Assembly (NCBI GenBank): GCA_049966775.1
Contig: JBMFTZ010000032.1
Coordinates: 1 to 6,679 of the forward strand
Source: JAKAWW01 sp049966775
GTDB taxonomy: Archaea; Micrarchaeota; Micrarchaeia; Micrarchaeales; Micrarchaeaceae
Length of the DNA stretch: 6,679 nucleotides
Reading direction: 5' to 3'
The translations under genes were made by a program, and so were the position numbers. The notes under the pieces were generated by a model. It was not told where the DNA came from, ran no database searches, and was given only the letters and a program-made list of their open reading frames with translations. Position 1 is the first letter of the stretch. Each line of letters opens with the position of its first letter. Shown one piece after another: positions 1 through 5,362 of the stretch.

Positions 1-131
1 CGGTATAAAGAAGGTCACAATACACGTATTTTCATGCCTTCTTGCAAACCTCTTGAATACGTGATGTGATGTTTTTGTATTTGACGAGGTAATGAGATGT
101 AAATGTCAACTTCCTAAGACAAACAACCGAC

Positions 132-146
132 GAAAGAATTAAATAG
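132..146 (+). promoter_or_regulatory. Candidate BRE/TATA promoter for alba
   Basis: A purine-rich GAAAGA (132-137) is followed directly by an A/T box, ATTAAATAG (138-146). The same GAAAGA-plus-A/T layout precedes cdc48 on the other strand. With normal archaeal spacing, transcription would begin near 168-172, giving a leader of about 80 bases before the alba start. A weaker A/T box at 212-219 would instead give a leader of about 10 bases, so the exact promoter is uncertain. Confidence 0.4.
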
Positions 147-169
147 TGAACTGCCCATTATAATAGTTA

Positions 170-204
170 GGGCGCCCAACGGCGTGCGCTGTTTGGCTCT
201 GCCC
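170..204 (+). other. Possible hairpin in the alba leader
   Basis: GGGC (170-173) can pair with GCCC (201-204). Inside that, CCAAC (176-180) can pair with GTTTGG (191-196) with one bulged T, closing a 10-base loop. It would lie at the 5' end of the mRNA if the promoter at 132-146 is used. The pairing is imperfect (an internal loop and a bulge), so this is a suggestion of leader structure and not a recognised riboswitch. Confidence 0.25.
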
Positions 205-241
205 TTCAAAATGATTTATCGCACTATTGACCATAACGGAT

Positions 242-246
242 GTGAT
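242..246 (+). promoter_or_regulatory. Ribosome-binding site deciding the alba start
   Basis: GTGAT stands three bases before ATG 250. It matches the GGTGATC part of the sequence complementary to the archaeal 16S 3' end. The same GTGAT plus three or four bases precedes the starts of four other genes here. This selects ATG 250 over the in-frame GTG at 184, which would add 22 residues not typical of Alba. Confidence 0.7.
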
Positions 247-249
247 AGC

Positions 250-549
250 ATGGACGGCGAACAACAAAACGAAGAAGCAAAAAATGAGAATATAGTATAC
301 ATAGGCAAAAAACCGACAATGAACTACGTATTGGCTGTAGTAACACAGTTCAACAGTGGCCAGCACGAGGTAACAATAAAAGCAAGAGGCAATGCCATCT
401 CAAGGGCCGTGGACGTAAAGGAGATAGTGCAGAACAGGTTCATGCCCGATGTAAAGGAGAAGAGCATAAGAACCTCTTCTGAGGAGCTAACAAACGAAGA
501 CGGCACCAGGTCCAAGGTCAGCGCCATACAGATAACACTCACAAGATGA
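250..549 (+). CDS. albA: DNA/RNA-binding protein Alba
   Basis: Alba is a small dimeric chromatin protein that coats double-stranded DNA and also binds RNA; its affinity is tuned by lysine modification in some archaea. The 99-residue product fits the family length. After a short acidic, disordered-looking N-terminus (1-14) comes the hallmark GKKP (19-22), with both lysines corresponding to Lys16/Lys17 of Sulfolobus Sso10b. It is followed by MNYVLAV, then KARG-AIS (44-51) and NRFMPD (62-67). Phe64 aligns with Phe60 of Sso10b, which mediates dimer-dimer packing and cooperative filament formation. The C-terminus (SKVSAIQITL) is the usual last strand. The arm position Arg44 of Sso10b is Asn48 here, a small change on the DNA-contact surface. 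It is the only plus-strand gene in the window and converges with the CBS gene. Identification is by motif match and is secure. Confidence 0.96.
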   Translation: MDGEQQNEEAKNENIVYIGKKPTMNYVLAVVTQFNSGQHEVTIKARGNAISRAVDVKEIVQNRFMPDVKEKSIRTSSEELTNEDGTRSKVSAIQITLTR

Positions 550-567
550 TACAAGCACGCATTTGAG

Positions 568-587
568 AAGGCGGCAATTGCTGCCTT
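568..587. terminator. Hairpin terminator between convergent alba and CBS genes
   Basis: An inverted repeat with 8-base arms, AAGGCGGC (568-575) and GCTGCCTT (580-587), closes an AATT loop with a single G-T wobble. It sits in the 40-base gap between the alba stop (549) and the CBS stop (590). On the plus strand it is followed by a T-rich stretch including TTTTT at 594-598, so it would work best for alba. No T-run follows it on the minus strand, so for the CBS transcript it would act only as a 3' end hairpin. Confidence 0.6.
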
Positions 588-589
588 TG

Positions 590-991
590 CTACTTTTTCC
601 CTTTTAACTTGAAGCTAAGGATCTCGGTAGCGCTAACCATGCCGATGCAGTTCATGTCTTGAGGTGTATCGACTACTGGCACTCTAGATACGCCATGGCT
701 TATTATGTAATCCATGGCTTCGTCAATGCTTGCATTTACCACAATGAAAAAAGGTGGTTGCATCGCATCGCTTACGGTACCTGCTAAAAGCGCATCCTTG
801 TTCGCCTTTACATATTCGAGCAGCGACCGCTCGTCAAGCACACCCACCAGTTTTTCTCCTTCCACGACGGGCATTATGCCCACGCTCGTATTCCTCATAA
901 GGTCTACGGCGGTGCTTAGCCGTGCCTTGCTACTTATCCCAACAAGCCTGTAATCGATAATACCTACGGCTGCAAGACTGGATTTTGCCAT
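590..991 (-). CDS. Protein with two CBS domains (Bateman module)
   Basis: The 133-residue product is made entirely of a tandem CBS pair, a module that usually binds adenosine nucleotides and acts as an energy or ligand sensor for a partner. CBS1 spans about 15-62, with the repeat core S-x-G-I-M-P-V-V-E (36-44) and KLVGVLDERSLL (47-58). CBS2 spans about 75-127, with GVSRVPVVD (100-108) and GMVSATEIL (117-125), which resembles the glycine-hydrophobic-x-Ser/Thr-x-x-acid ribose-binding signature. There is no catalytic, DNA-binding or membrane segment, and the C-terminus is a short lysine tail. ATG 991 is preferred to the GTG at 1000 because that GTG belongs to a GTGATC ribosome-binding site, and a TATA box lies close upstream. 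It follows eif2g by 72 bases but probably has its own promoter. The partner and ligand are unknown. Confidence 0.9.
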   Translation of the reverse strand: MAKSSLAAVGIIDYRLVGISSKARLSTAVDLMRNTSVGIMPVVEGEKLVGVLDERSLLEYVKANKDALLAGTVSDAMQPPFFIVVNASIDEAMDYIISHGVSRVPVVDTPQDMNCIGMVSATEILSFKLKGKK

Positions 992-995
992 ATTG

Positions 996-1000
996 ATCAC
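996..1000 (-). promoter_or_regulatory. Ribosome-binding site deciding the CBS gene start
   Basis: On the minus strand GTGAT (part of GTGATC) lies four bases before ATG 991. It overlaps the alternative in-frame GTG codon and argues against using that codon as a start. Confidence 0.6.
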
Positions 1001-1023
1001 TGTTATGCAGTATATGGCAGACC

Positions 1024-1033
1024 ATTTATAAAT
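1024..1033 (-). promoter_or_regulatory. TATA box of the CBS gene
   Basis: ATTTATAAAT is a clear archaeal TATA-like box in the short gap between eif2g and the CBS gene. A start of transcription about 25 bases downstream falls near 1000, giving a leader of roughly 10 bases. The box is itself palindromic and no clear BRE is seen, so direction is inferred from the gene that follows. It suggests that the CBS gene can be transcribed independently of the upstream translation cluster. Confidence 0.5.
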
Positions 1034-1063
1034 AGATATGCACCGTCATGACAAGCAGCGCTG

Positions 1064-2278
1064 TCAGGCCATTATGCCGTAGCCGGATAGGCGCCATCTT
1101 TTCCCCAAGTTTCTCATGACCGCGATGCGTATACCGCGCTCGGCGCAGACCGGATGCTTGAGGCTTACCTCTATGCTATCCCTCTTCACTTTTTGCACAT
1201 AGCCGATAGTTGTGCTAGTACCTATGCCCAGTATGAACGGCTCGTTAGCTAACACTTGCTGCTCGGGTATGTCGGGCCTGTTAAGCTTTGTATAGTTTAT
1301 TACTAATGTGCTAACCACAGGGGGCAGCTTTCCCACGTGCCCCACTACGTTGCCTACCAGGCCGTCCGCCTTTGTAAACGCGGGGTCGATTTCAGTCTCT
1401 ATGCCTATCAAACCGCCAGGAAGCGCCTCGTCTAACTTGTCGGTGCCGTTGCTTAGACCCTTTATGACGGTAATGATTGGCTCGTACGTTTCTCTCTTAC
1501 TTTTCGCGGATTTTATCCCTGGTCTTACTTCTATCTTGTCTCCATCTTTCAACCTGCCGCGCACAAGCGAGCCGCCCAGTATGCCGCCCTTTATCTTGCT
1601 CACGTCCATCCCCGGCTTGTTTACATCAAAAGAGCGTGCTATGTACATTATCGGATCAGCATCCAGATCGTGCTTTGGCACGGCCATGTGTGCTATCTTC
1701 TCCAGCAGCACATCTATGTTTATGTTAAGGTTTGCTATCACAGGCACTATGGGAGCATCCTCGATGACGCTTCCCTTTATGAACTCCTTGATCTGCTTGT
1801 AGTGTTCCTTGGCTGCTTCCTTTCCTACTATATCGATCTTTGTCTGGGCTATTATCACGTTCTTTATGCCCAGTATATTTATGATCATAAGATGCTCCCT
1901 TGTCTGTTGCATTGGGCACGGCTCGTTCGCCGCTATGGCGAATATGATGCCGTCTATAAGGCTGCTCGCTGCTATCGCAGTGGCCATAAGCGTTTCATGG
2001 CCCGGCGAATCGAGGAGGGATATGCGCATAAGCGGCTCCGCCTCGCCACCGCATTTGGGGCAGGTATCTTCAGTTGTGTACGCTTCTGGGCCCTCGCATT
2101 TTTCGCATTTCCTTATTATGGCGTCGGCATATCCGAGCTTAATAGTCATGTTCCTCTTTATGCTCTCGCTATGCTTATCTGTCCAGACATGTGTTATCGC
2201 TTTCGTTATTGAAGTCTTGCCGTGGTCTATGTGGCCCAGTGTCCCTATGTTGAGCACACTGTGCACCATGTCTGACAT
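1064..2278 (-). CDS. eif2g: Translation initiation factor aIF2, gamma subunit
   Basis: aIF2-gamma is the GTP-binding core of the archaeal aIF2 heterotrimer that carries initiator Met-tRNA to the small subunit. The 404 residues match the family length. Visible in order: the P-loop GHIDHGKTS (15-23), switch 1 with KRNMTIKLGYAD (41-52), a zinc knuckle with Cys58, Cys61, Cys73 and Cys76, DSPGHETLMAT (90-100) as G3/switch 2, G4 as TKID (146-149), the G5 region VPVIANLNINID (178-189), then beta-barrel domains 2 and 3 ending in GKRWRLSGYG. Two nucleotide-recognition motifs are unusual: G4 has Thr where NKxD is normal, and the G5 Ser-Ala is Ile-Ala. The glycine of switch 1 RGMTI/RGITI is Asn43. The zinc site, P-loop and G3 are intact, so an active factor is likely. 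It starts 12 bases after rps6e, an arrangement common in archaea. Identity is certain; the effect of the substitutions is not known. Confidence 0.97.
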   Translation of the reverse strand: MSDMVHSVLNIGTLGHIDHGKTSITKAITHVWTDKHSESIKRNMTIKLGYADAIIRKCEKCEGPEAYTTEDTCPKCGGEAEPLMRISLLDSPGHETLMATAIAASSLIDGIIFAIAANEPCPMQQTREHLMIINILGIKNVIIAQTKIDIVGKEAAKEHYKQIKEFIKGSVIEDAPIVPVIANLNINIDVLLEKIAHMAVPKHDLDADPIMYIARSFDVNKPGMDVSKIKGGILGGSLVRGRLKDGDKIEVRPGIKSAKSKRETYEPIITVIKGLSNGTDKLDEALPGGLIGIETEIDPAFTKADGLVGNVVGHVGKLPPVVSTLVINYTKLNRPDIPEQQVLANEPFILGIGTSTTIGYVQKVKRDSIEVSLKHPVCAERGIRIAVMRNLGKRWRLSGYGIMA

Positions 2279-2285
2279 CTGCTGC

Positions 2286-2292
2286 TCACCTC
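2286..2292 (-). promoter_or_regulatory. Ribosome-binding site of eif2g overlapping the rps6e stop
   Basis: On the minus strand GAGGTGA overlaps two bases of the rps6e TGA stop (2291-2293) and lies seven bases before ATG 2278. It is the most complete Shine-Dalgarno sequence in the window. Its position suggests that ribosomes finishing S6e can directly initiate aIF2-gamma. Confidence 0.8.
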
Positions 2293-2683
2293 ACTGCTTC
2301 GCTGGTTGCGCTTCCGACCCCTTTGGGAAAAGCTCATCCAAGGGTTTTTCGCCATATTCCGTTATGATCATGTTTACCTGCGCTATGCCCGCAGTAACAG
2401 TGTTGCCCCTCGAAGTTGTGCGCTTGTATTCGCCCTTGTGCCGGCCGCTGCTTGACATCTGCTTCAAAACCTTTACCTTGCCAGTGCCTTGCACGCTGTT
2501 GTCCATTGGAAAGCCGCTCGCATCGCTACCGCCCGTAATCCTAAACTTGTAGCCGTTCAGGTCGATTAGCGCGCCGTCGAATATGTCTCCTATCTTGAAG
2601 TTATAAAGCATGGCTGCCTTGTCTTCTGCTAACTCTATCTGGGCGCTTCTCCCGCTCTTTGGATCAGAATATACGATTTTCAT
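2291..2683 (-). CDS. rps6e: 30S ribosomal protein S6e
   Basis: S6e is a small-subunit ribosomal protein found only in archaea and eukaryotes. The 130-residue product has the expected archaeal length and opens with MKIVYSDPKSGRSAQIEL, a typical S6e N-terminus. The family glycine-rich segment GGSDASGFPM is at 51-60, followed by GTGKVKVL (66-73), the basic turn SSGRHKGEYKR (78-88), RGNTV (92-96), AQVNMII (101-107) and GEKPLDELF (111-119). The last 11 residues are a non-conserved tail. The open frame extends upstream to 2722, but the canonical S6e start and a GTGATC ribosome-binding site both choose ATG 2683. It lies 39 bases downstream of cdc48 and 12 bases upstream of eif2g, all on one strand, and is probably co-transcribed with them. 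Confidence 0.96.
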   Translation of the reverse strand: MKIVYSDPKSGRSAQIELAEDKAAMLYNFKIGDIFDGALIDLNGYKFRITGGSDASGFPMDNSVQGTGKVKVLKQMSSSGRHKGEYKRTTSRGNTVTAGIAQVNMIITEYGEKPLDELFPKGSEAQPAKQ

Positions 2684-2686
2684 ATG

Positions 2687-2691
2687 ATCAC
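2687..2691 (-). promoter_or_regulatory. Ribosome-binding site deciding the S6e start
   Basis: On the minus strand GTGAT (in GAGTGATC) stands three bases before ATG 2683. It excludes the 13-residue longer reading that starts at 2722, which would also abut the cdc48 stop. Confidence 0.7.
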
Positions 2692-2722
2692 TCTGGTTTA
2701 TTGCAATGCGTAATTGGCGCAA

Positions 2723-4879
2723 TTATCTGTACATGTTCTCGGGCTCCTCCTTAAAGCGCTTTATGCGCTCCGCAAGTTCTTTAGGTATGGCTGGCCTCAC
2801 TTCCTGCATTGCAAATTCAAAATCGCGCTTGTCTACCTTATCCTTGCCTGCCCTTATTGCACTCATGCCCGCCTCGCGCACAATGTTCTCTATCTCCGCA
2901 CCAGTATAATTTTCTGTAGCCTTTGCAAGCTCGTCAAGCTTGACGTCTTTGTCAAGAGGCATCTTCTTTGTATGCACTTTGAATATGGCATAGCGCGTTG
3001 CCTCGTCTGGCAGGGGTATCTCTATTATCTTGTCGAACCTGCCCGGCCTAAGCAAAGCAGGATCTATCATGTCTGGTCGGTTTGTTGCTGCGAGCACCAC
3101 AACGTTCTTCAGCTCGCTGAGCCCGTCGAATTCTGTAAGCAACGTGTCCACTACGCGCTCTGTTACAAGCGAATCACCTTCTTCGGAGCCGCGCGTTGAC
3201 GCAATGGCATCAATCTCGTCTATGAATATTATGCACGGGGCAGCTTGCTTCGCTTTCCTGAAGACTTCACGCACGGCTTTCTCGCTTTCGCCAACATACT
3301 TGCTGAGCAGCTCAGGCCCTTTTATTGATATGAAATTTGATTCGCGCTCCGTAGCTACCGCCTTGGCCAGCAGCGTTTTGCCGGTGCCCGGGGCCCCAAC
3401 GAGCAGAATGCCCTTCACTGGGCGTATACCTATCTTTTCAAACGCTTCAGGATTTTTCACAGGCAACTCTACTGCTTCCTTGAGCTGCACCTTGACATCA
3501 TCCAAGCCGCCAACGTCGTCCCAATGCACGTTGGGCCTCTCCACGAAAACCTCGCGGAGCGCGCTCGGCTGTATGAGCGCTAGGGCTTCAAGAAAGTCGG
3601 CCCTCTTCACGCTAAGGTTTGCAAGTATCTCGTTAGGTATGCTCTTCTTGTTTATAATAGAAGGCAGTATGTGCCTTAGCTCCGCCATCGCGCCCTCTCT
3701 GCACAAGGCAGCTATGTCAGCTCCGGTGTAGCCATGCGTGAGGTTTGCAAGCTCGTCCAGATCCACATCCTTTGCAAGCGGCATGTTCTTGGTATGTATC
3801 TGGAGTATCTCTTTCCTCGCGTTCCGGTCAGGCACGCCGATTTCTATCTCGCGGTCGAACCTGCCCGGCCTTCTTAGCGCCGGATCTATGGCATTTGGGC
3901 GATTCGTAGCCCCAATTACGATAACCTCCCCCCTTGAGGCCATGCCATCCATCAATGCAAGCAACTGGGAAACCATGCGTCGCTCAACCTCATTGGTCGC
4001 TTCTTCTCTTTTCGGGGCTATCGCATCTATCTCGTCCATGAATATTATCGTCGGTGCCTTCTCCTTTGCTTCGTTGAATATCTCCCTCAGCCTTTCCTCG
4101 CTTTCTCCTACAAACTTGCTGACGAGTTCCGGCCCAGATATGTCAATGAAGTGGGCATCACTTTCGTTTGCGACAGCTTTTGCAAGAAGGGTCTTTCCGG
4201 TACCTGGCGGCCCGTACAGCAGTACACCTTTGGGCGGCTCAATGCCGAGCCTTTCGAAAAGCTCTGGGTACCTTATAGGCAGTTCCACCATTTCGCGTAT
4301 TTTCTGGATCTCGTTCTTTATGCCTCCTATATCTTCGTAGTGTACCTCTCCTATCTTTATCGTTGTATCAGACACGGGCTCAGTCTTCACTACCACTTCG
4401 GTGCCCCTGGTAACCCTTACTACGCCATGAGGCACGACCTGCACTACCACAAAGTTAAACGCAAAACCGAACATCGCAATAGGCACAACGTCGCCCTTTA
4501 CAAGGGGCTTGTCCTCAAGCCTGTTCTTCGCGTATTCGGAAAAATCCGGCGATATCGGAGTGCGCTGGTTGACCGGTGGAGCAAGAACCACCTTCTCGGC
4601 TGGGTTGACTTCGGCCTTTGTAACGAAAACCCTATCCCCTATACCCACACCAATATTTTGCCTTATATAACCGTCTATTCTTATGAAGTCGAGGCCTTCG
4701 TCCTCCTGATGGGCCTGCCATACTATAGCTGCTGTGGACTTGCGCTTGCCTTTTATCTCTATTATGTCCCCCGAAATTACGTTTAGCATTTTGCGGGCCT
4801 TTGAATCTATCCTTGCTATCCCGCGACCGTCGTCTGGTACAAGCGCGCCAGCAACAGTAAGTTCTATCCCATCTGCCAT
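2723..4879 (-). CDS. cdc48: VAT/Cdc48-family double AAA+ ATPase
   Basis: This is the archaeal homologue of Cdc48/p97, a hexameric unfoldase that threads proteins through its pore and can feed the 20S proteasome. The 718 residues match the family. An N-terminal substrate-binding domain (about 1-175) is followed by D1 with Walker A GPPGTGKT (223-230), the aromatic pore loop KFVGES (255-260), Walker B IIFMDEIDA (278-286), sensor-1 Asn326 and arginine fingers Arg337/Arg340. D2 has Walker A GAPGTGKT (495-502), pore loop KYVGES (527-532), Walker B IIFIDEIDA (550-558) and arginines 611/614. Both rings keep all catalytic residues. Pore aromatics in D1 as well as D2 are characteristic of archaeal VAT, unlike eukaryotic p97 D1. 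The protein ends Met-Tyr-Arg, a HbYX motif for docking on the 20S proteasome. The D2 P-loop has Ala in place of the usual first Pro. ATG 4879 is chosen over the in-frame TTG 4891 because GGTG lies six bases before it. It heads the rps6e-eif2g cluster. Confidence 0.97.
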   Translation of the reverse strand: MADGIELTVAGALVPDDGRGIARIDSKARKMLNVISGDIIEIKGKRKSTAAIVWQAHQEDEGLDFIRIDGYIRQNIGVGIGDRVFVTKAEVNPAEKVVLAPPVNQRTPISPDFSEYAKNRLEDKPLVKGDVVPIAMFGFAFNFVVVQVVPHGVVRVTRGTEVVVKTEPVSDTTIKIGEVHYEDIGGIKNEIQKIREMVELPIRYPELFERLGIEPPKGVLLYGPPGTGKTLLAKAVANESDAHFIDISGPELVSKFVGESEERLREIFNEAKEKAPTIIFMDEIDAIAPKREEATNEVERRMVSQLLALMDGMASRGEVIVIGATNRPNAIDPALRRPGRFDREIEIGVPDRNARKEILQIHTKNMPLAKDVDLDELANLTHGYTGADIAALCREGAMAELRHILPSIINKKSIPNEILANLSVKRADFLEALALIQPSALREVFVERPNVHWDDVGGLDDVKVQLKEAVELPVKNPEAFEKIGIRPVKGILLVGAPGTGKTLLAKAVATERESNFISIKGPELLSKYVGESEKAVREVFRKAKQAAPCIIFIDEIDAIASTRGSEEGDSLVTERVVDTLLTEFDGLSELKNVVVLAATNRPDMIDPALLRPGRFDKIIEIPLPDEATRYAIFKVHTKKMPLDKDVKLDELAKATENYTGAEIENIVREAGMSAIRAGKDKVDKRDFEFAMQEVRPAIPKELAERIKRFKEEPENMYR

Positions 4880-4885
4880 ATATAA

Positions 4886-4889
4886 CACC
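4886..4889 (-). promoter_or_regulatory. Ribosome-binding site of cdc48
   Basis: On the minus strand GGTG is six bases upstream of ATG 4879. An in-frame TTG at 4891 overlaps this site, which argues against that upstream codon being the start. Confidence 0.5.
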
Positions 4890-4916
4890 AATTATGATAT
4901 CAAATATGTGAAATAC

Positions 4917-4937
4917 GCATCTAAGCCCAGCGGATGC
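4917..4937 (-). other. Possible small hairpin in the cdc48 leader
   Basis: GCATC (4917-4921) and GATGC (4933-4937) are exact inverted copies separated by 11 bases, within the expected leader of the cdc48 mRNA. Five base pairs with a large loop is weak; it could easily be chance. Confidence 0.15.
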
Positions 4938-4976
4938 CTGTGCGCAATTCACACTGCAAGTTAAGTTTTATTTTCA

Positions 4977-4992
4977 TATTTATATATCTTTC
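4977..4992 (-). promoter_or_regulatory. BRE and TATA box of the cdc48-rps6e-eif2g cluster
   Basis: Reading the minus strand, GAAAGA (4992-4987) is followed at once by TATATAAATA (4986-4977), a near-ideal archaeal BRE/TATA pair and the strongest promoter in the window. Transcription should start near 4955, leaving a leader of about 75 bases before ATG 4879. It lies well downstream of the acidic small ORF, so the cluster has its own promoter. Confidence 0.7.
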
Positions 4993-5052
4993 TAAATATC
5001 GAACAACGCTATCAAAAAATATAATAATGAAACAGAGCAACAGGTAATAGTA

Positions 5053-5066
5053 GAAAAACAAAATTC
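5053..5066 (-). terminator. Possible T-rich terminator after the acidic small gene
   Basis: About 20 bases after the stop of the acidic ORF, the minus strand reads AATTTTGTTTTTCTA (5066-5052). Archaeal RNA polymerase can terminate on T-tracts without a hairpin, and no stem is seen here. The region through 5000 is generally A/T-rich, which weakens the call. Confidence 0.35.
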
Positions 5067-5087
5067 AAATAGCACGCATTCTTTGAC

Positions 5088-5213
5088 TCAGAATTCTTCG
5101 TCGTCAGAGTCGTCGATGTCATCGTCTTCCTCATCGGATTCGTCGTCGTCTTCTTCGTCGTCTTCAGTCTCATCATCTTCGGCTTCTTGTTTCTTTGCTT
5201 CTAATGGTTTCAT
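5088..5213 (-). CDS. Tiny, extremely acidic protein of unknown function
   Basis: This open frame encodes 41 residues, of which 27 are Asp or Glu and only three are Lys (positions 2, 7, 8), with no Arg, aromatic residues only at the C-terminal Phe, and a net charge near -24. A short N-terminal piece (MKPLEAKKQEA) is followed by an almost unbroken acidic run to the end (DDEEF). No family is recognised; such peptides can act as DNA mimics or as binders of basic proteins, but nothing shows this directly. The coding strand is inferred because the reverse reading would be a poly-serine peptide, and because GGTGAT lies three bases before ATG 5213, the same start signal as in established genes nearby. 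A TATA-like box lies about 75 bases upstream. The frame is open for 20 further codons back to a TAG at 5274-5276, with a TTG at 5243 as the only alternative start; that extension would add two cysteines. Low complexity means a chance ORF is possible. Confidence 0.6.
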   Translation of the reverse strand: MKPLEAKKQEAEDDETEDDEEDDDESDEEDDDIDDSDDEEF

Positions 5214-5216
5214 CGT

Positions 5217-5222
5217 ATCACC
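5217..5222 (-). promoter_or_regulatory. Ribosome-binding site of the acidic small ORF
   Basis: GGTGAT on the minus strand, three bases before ATG 5213. It is a longer match to the anti-Shine-Dalgarno than those of several neighbours and is the main sequence evidence that the ORF is translated. Confidence 0.55.
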
Positions 5223-5285
5223 ATCTTCCCCACACGGAGACAAGCAAACATCGCTGTCTTTCGAGGGCTTATTCTATTCTTAACA

Positions 5286-5300
5286 ATAAAATATAAAAAC
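5286..5300 (-). promoter_or_regulatory. TATA-like box upstream of the acidic small ORF
   Basis: The minus strand reads GTTTTTATATTTTAT here. A start about 25 bases downstream would fall near 5265 and leave a leader of about 50 bases. The same T-rich stretch could equally serve as the end of the M20 transcript. Confidence 0.4.
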
Positions 5301-5310
5301 ATTTGCATGC

Positions 5311-5340
5311 CGGAAGCGCACCACTGGTGCGCCAAATCCG
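5311..5340 (-). terminator. Perfect GC-rich palindrome after the M20 gene
   Basis: GCGCACC (5316-5322) and GGTGCGC (5326-5332) are perfect inverted copies around a 3-base loop, and the outer CGGA (5311-5314) and TCCG (5337-5340) can also pair. It begins 22 bases after the M20 stop. On the minus strand, T-rich sequence follows about 15 bases later, so a terminator or 3' end stabiliser for M20 is the first reading. Because it lies directly upstream of the TATA-like box at 5286-5300, a regulator-binding site for the acidic ORF is the alternative. Confidence 0.5.
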
Positions 5341-5362
5341 TGCAACCTCTGCCGCATAACTA

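Noticed and set aside
1..69. Plus-strand open frame running in from the window edge to TGA at 67-69 (22 codons), as a possible end of an upstream gene
   Set aside because: Another plus frame is open for a similar length (20 codons), no motif is recognisable, and 22 codons are within chance. It cannot be decided without the upstream sequence.
60..75. GTGATGT resembling a C box of a C/D guide RNA
   Set aside because: It differs from the RUGAUGA consensus and no CUGA D box is present at a suitable distance downstream.
92..142. 16-codon ORF with GAGGT just before its ATG
   Set aside because: The GAGGT is only one base from the ATG, too close to act as a ribosome-binding site, and the peptide has no recognisable feature.
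1050..1065. Small bulged hairpin just after the eif2g stop (GACA..TGTC with GC/GC inside)
   Set aside because: The stem is short and no T-tract follows on the minus strand, so a terminator call is not supported.
1308..2552. Long plus-strand open frames across eif2g and rps6e, and similar ones across cdc48
   Set aside because: They are antisense to clearly conserved proteins and their translations show no recognisable domains.
4939..4953. Short dyad TGTG-N7-CACA near the expected cdc48 transcription start, and a similar TGCG-N7-CGCA at 2707-2721 before rps6e, both centred on AATT
   Set aside because: Four-base arms are too short to separate from chance with only two examples; a genome-wide search would be needed.
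5083..5283. Plus-strand reading giving a serine-rich 66-residue peptide
   Set aside because: It is the complement of the Asp/Glu codon run on the minus strand, starts with TTG, and lacks the GTGAT signal seen before the minus-strand ORF.
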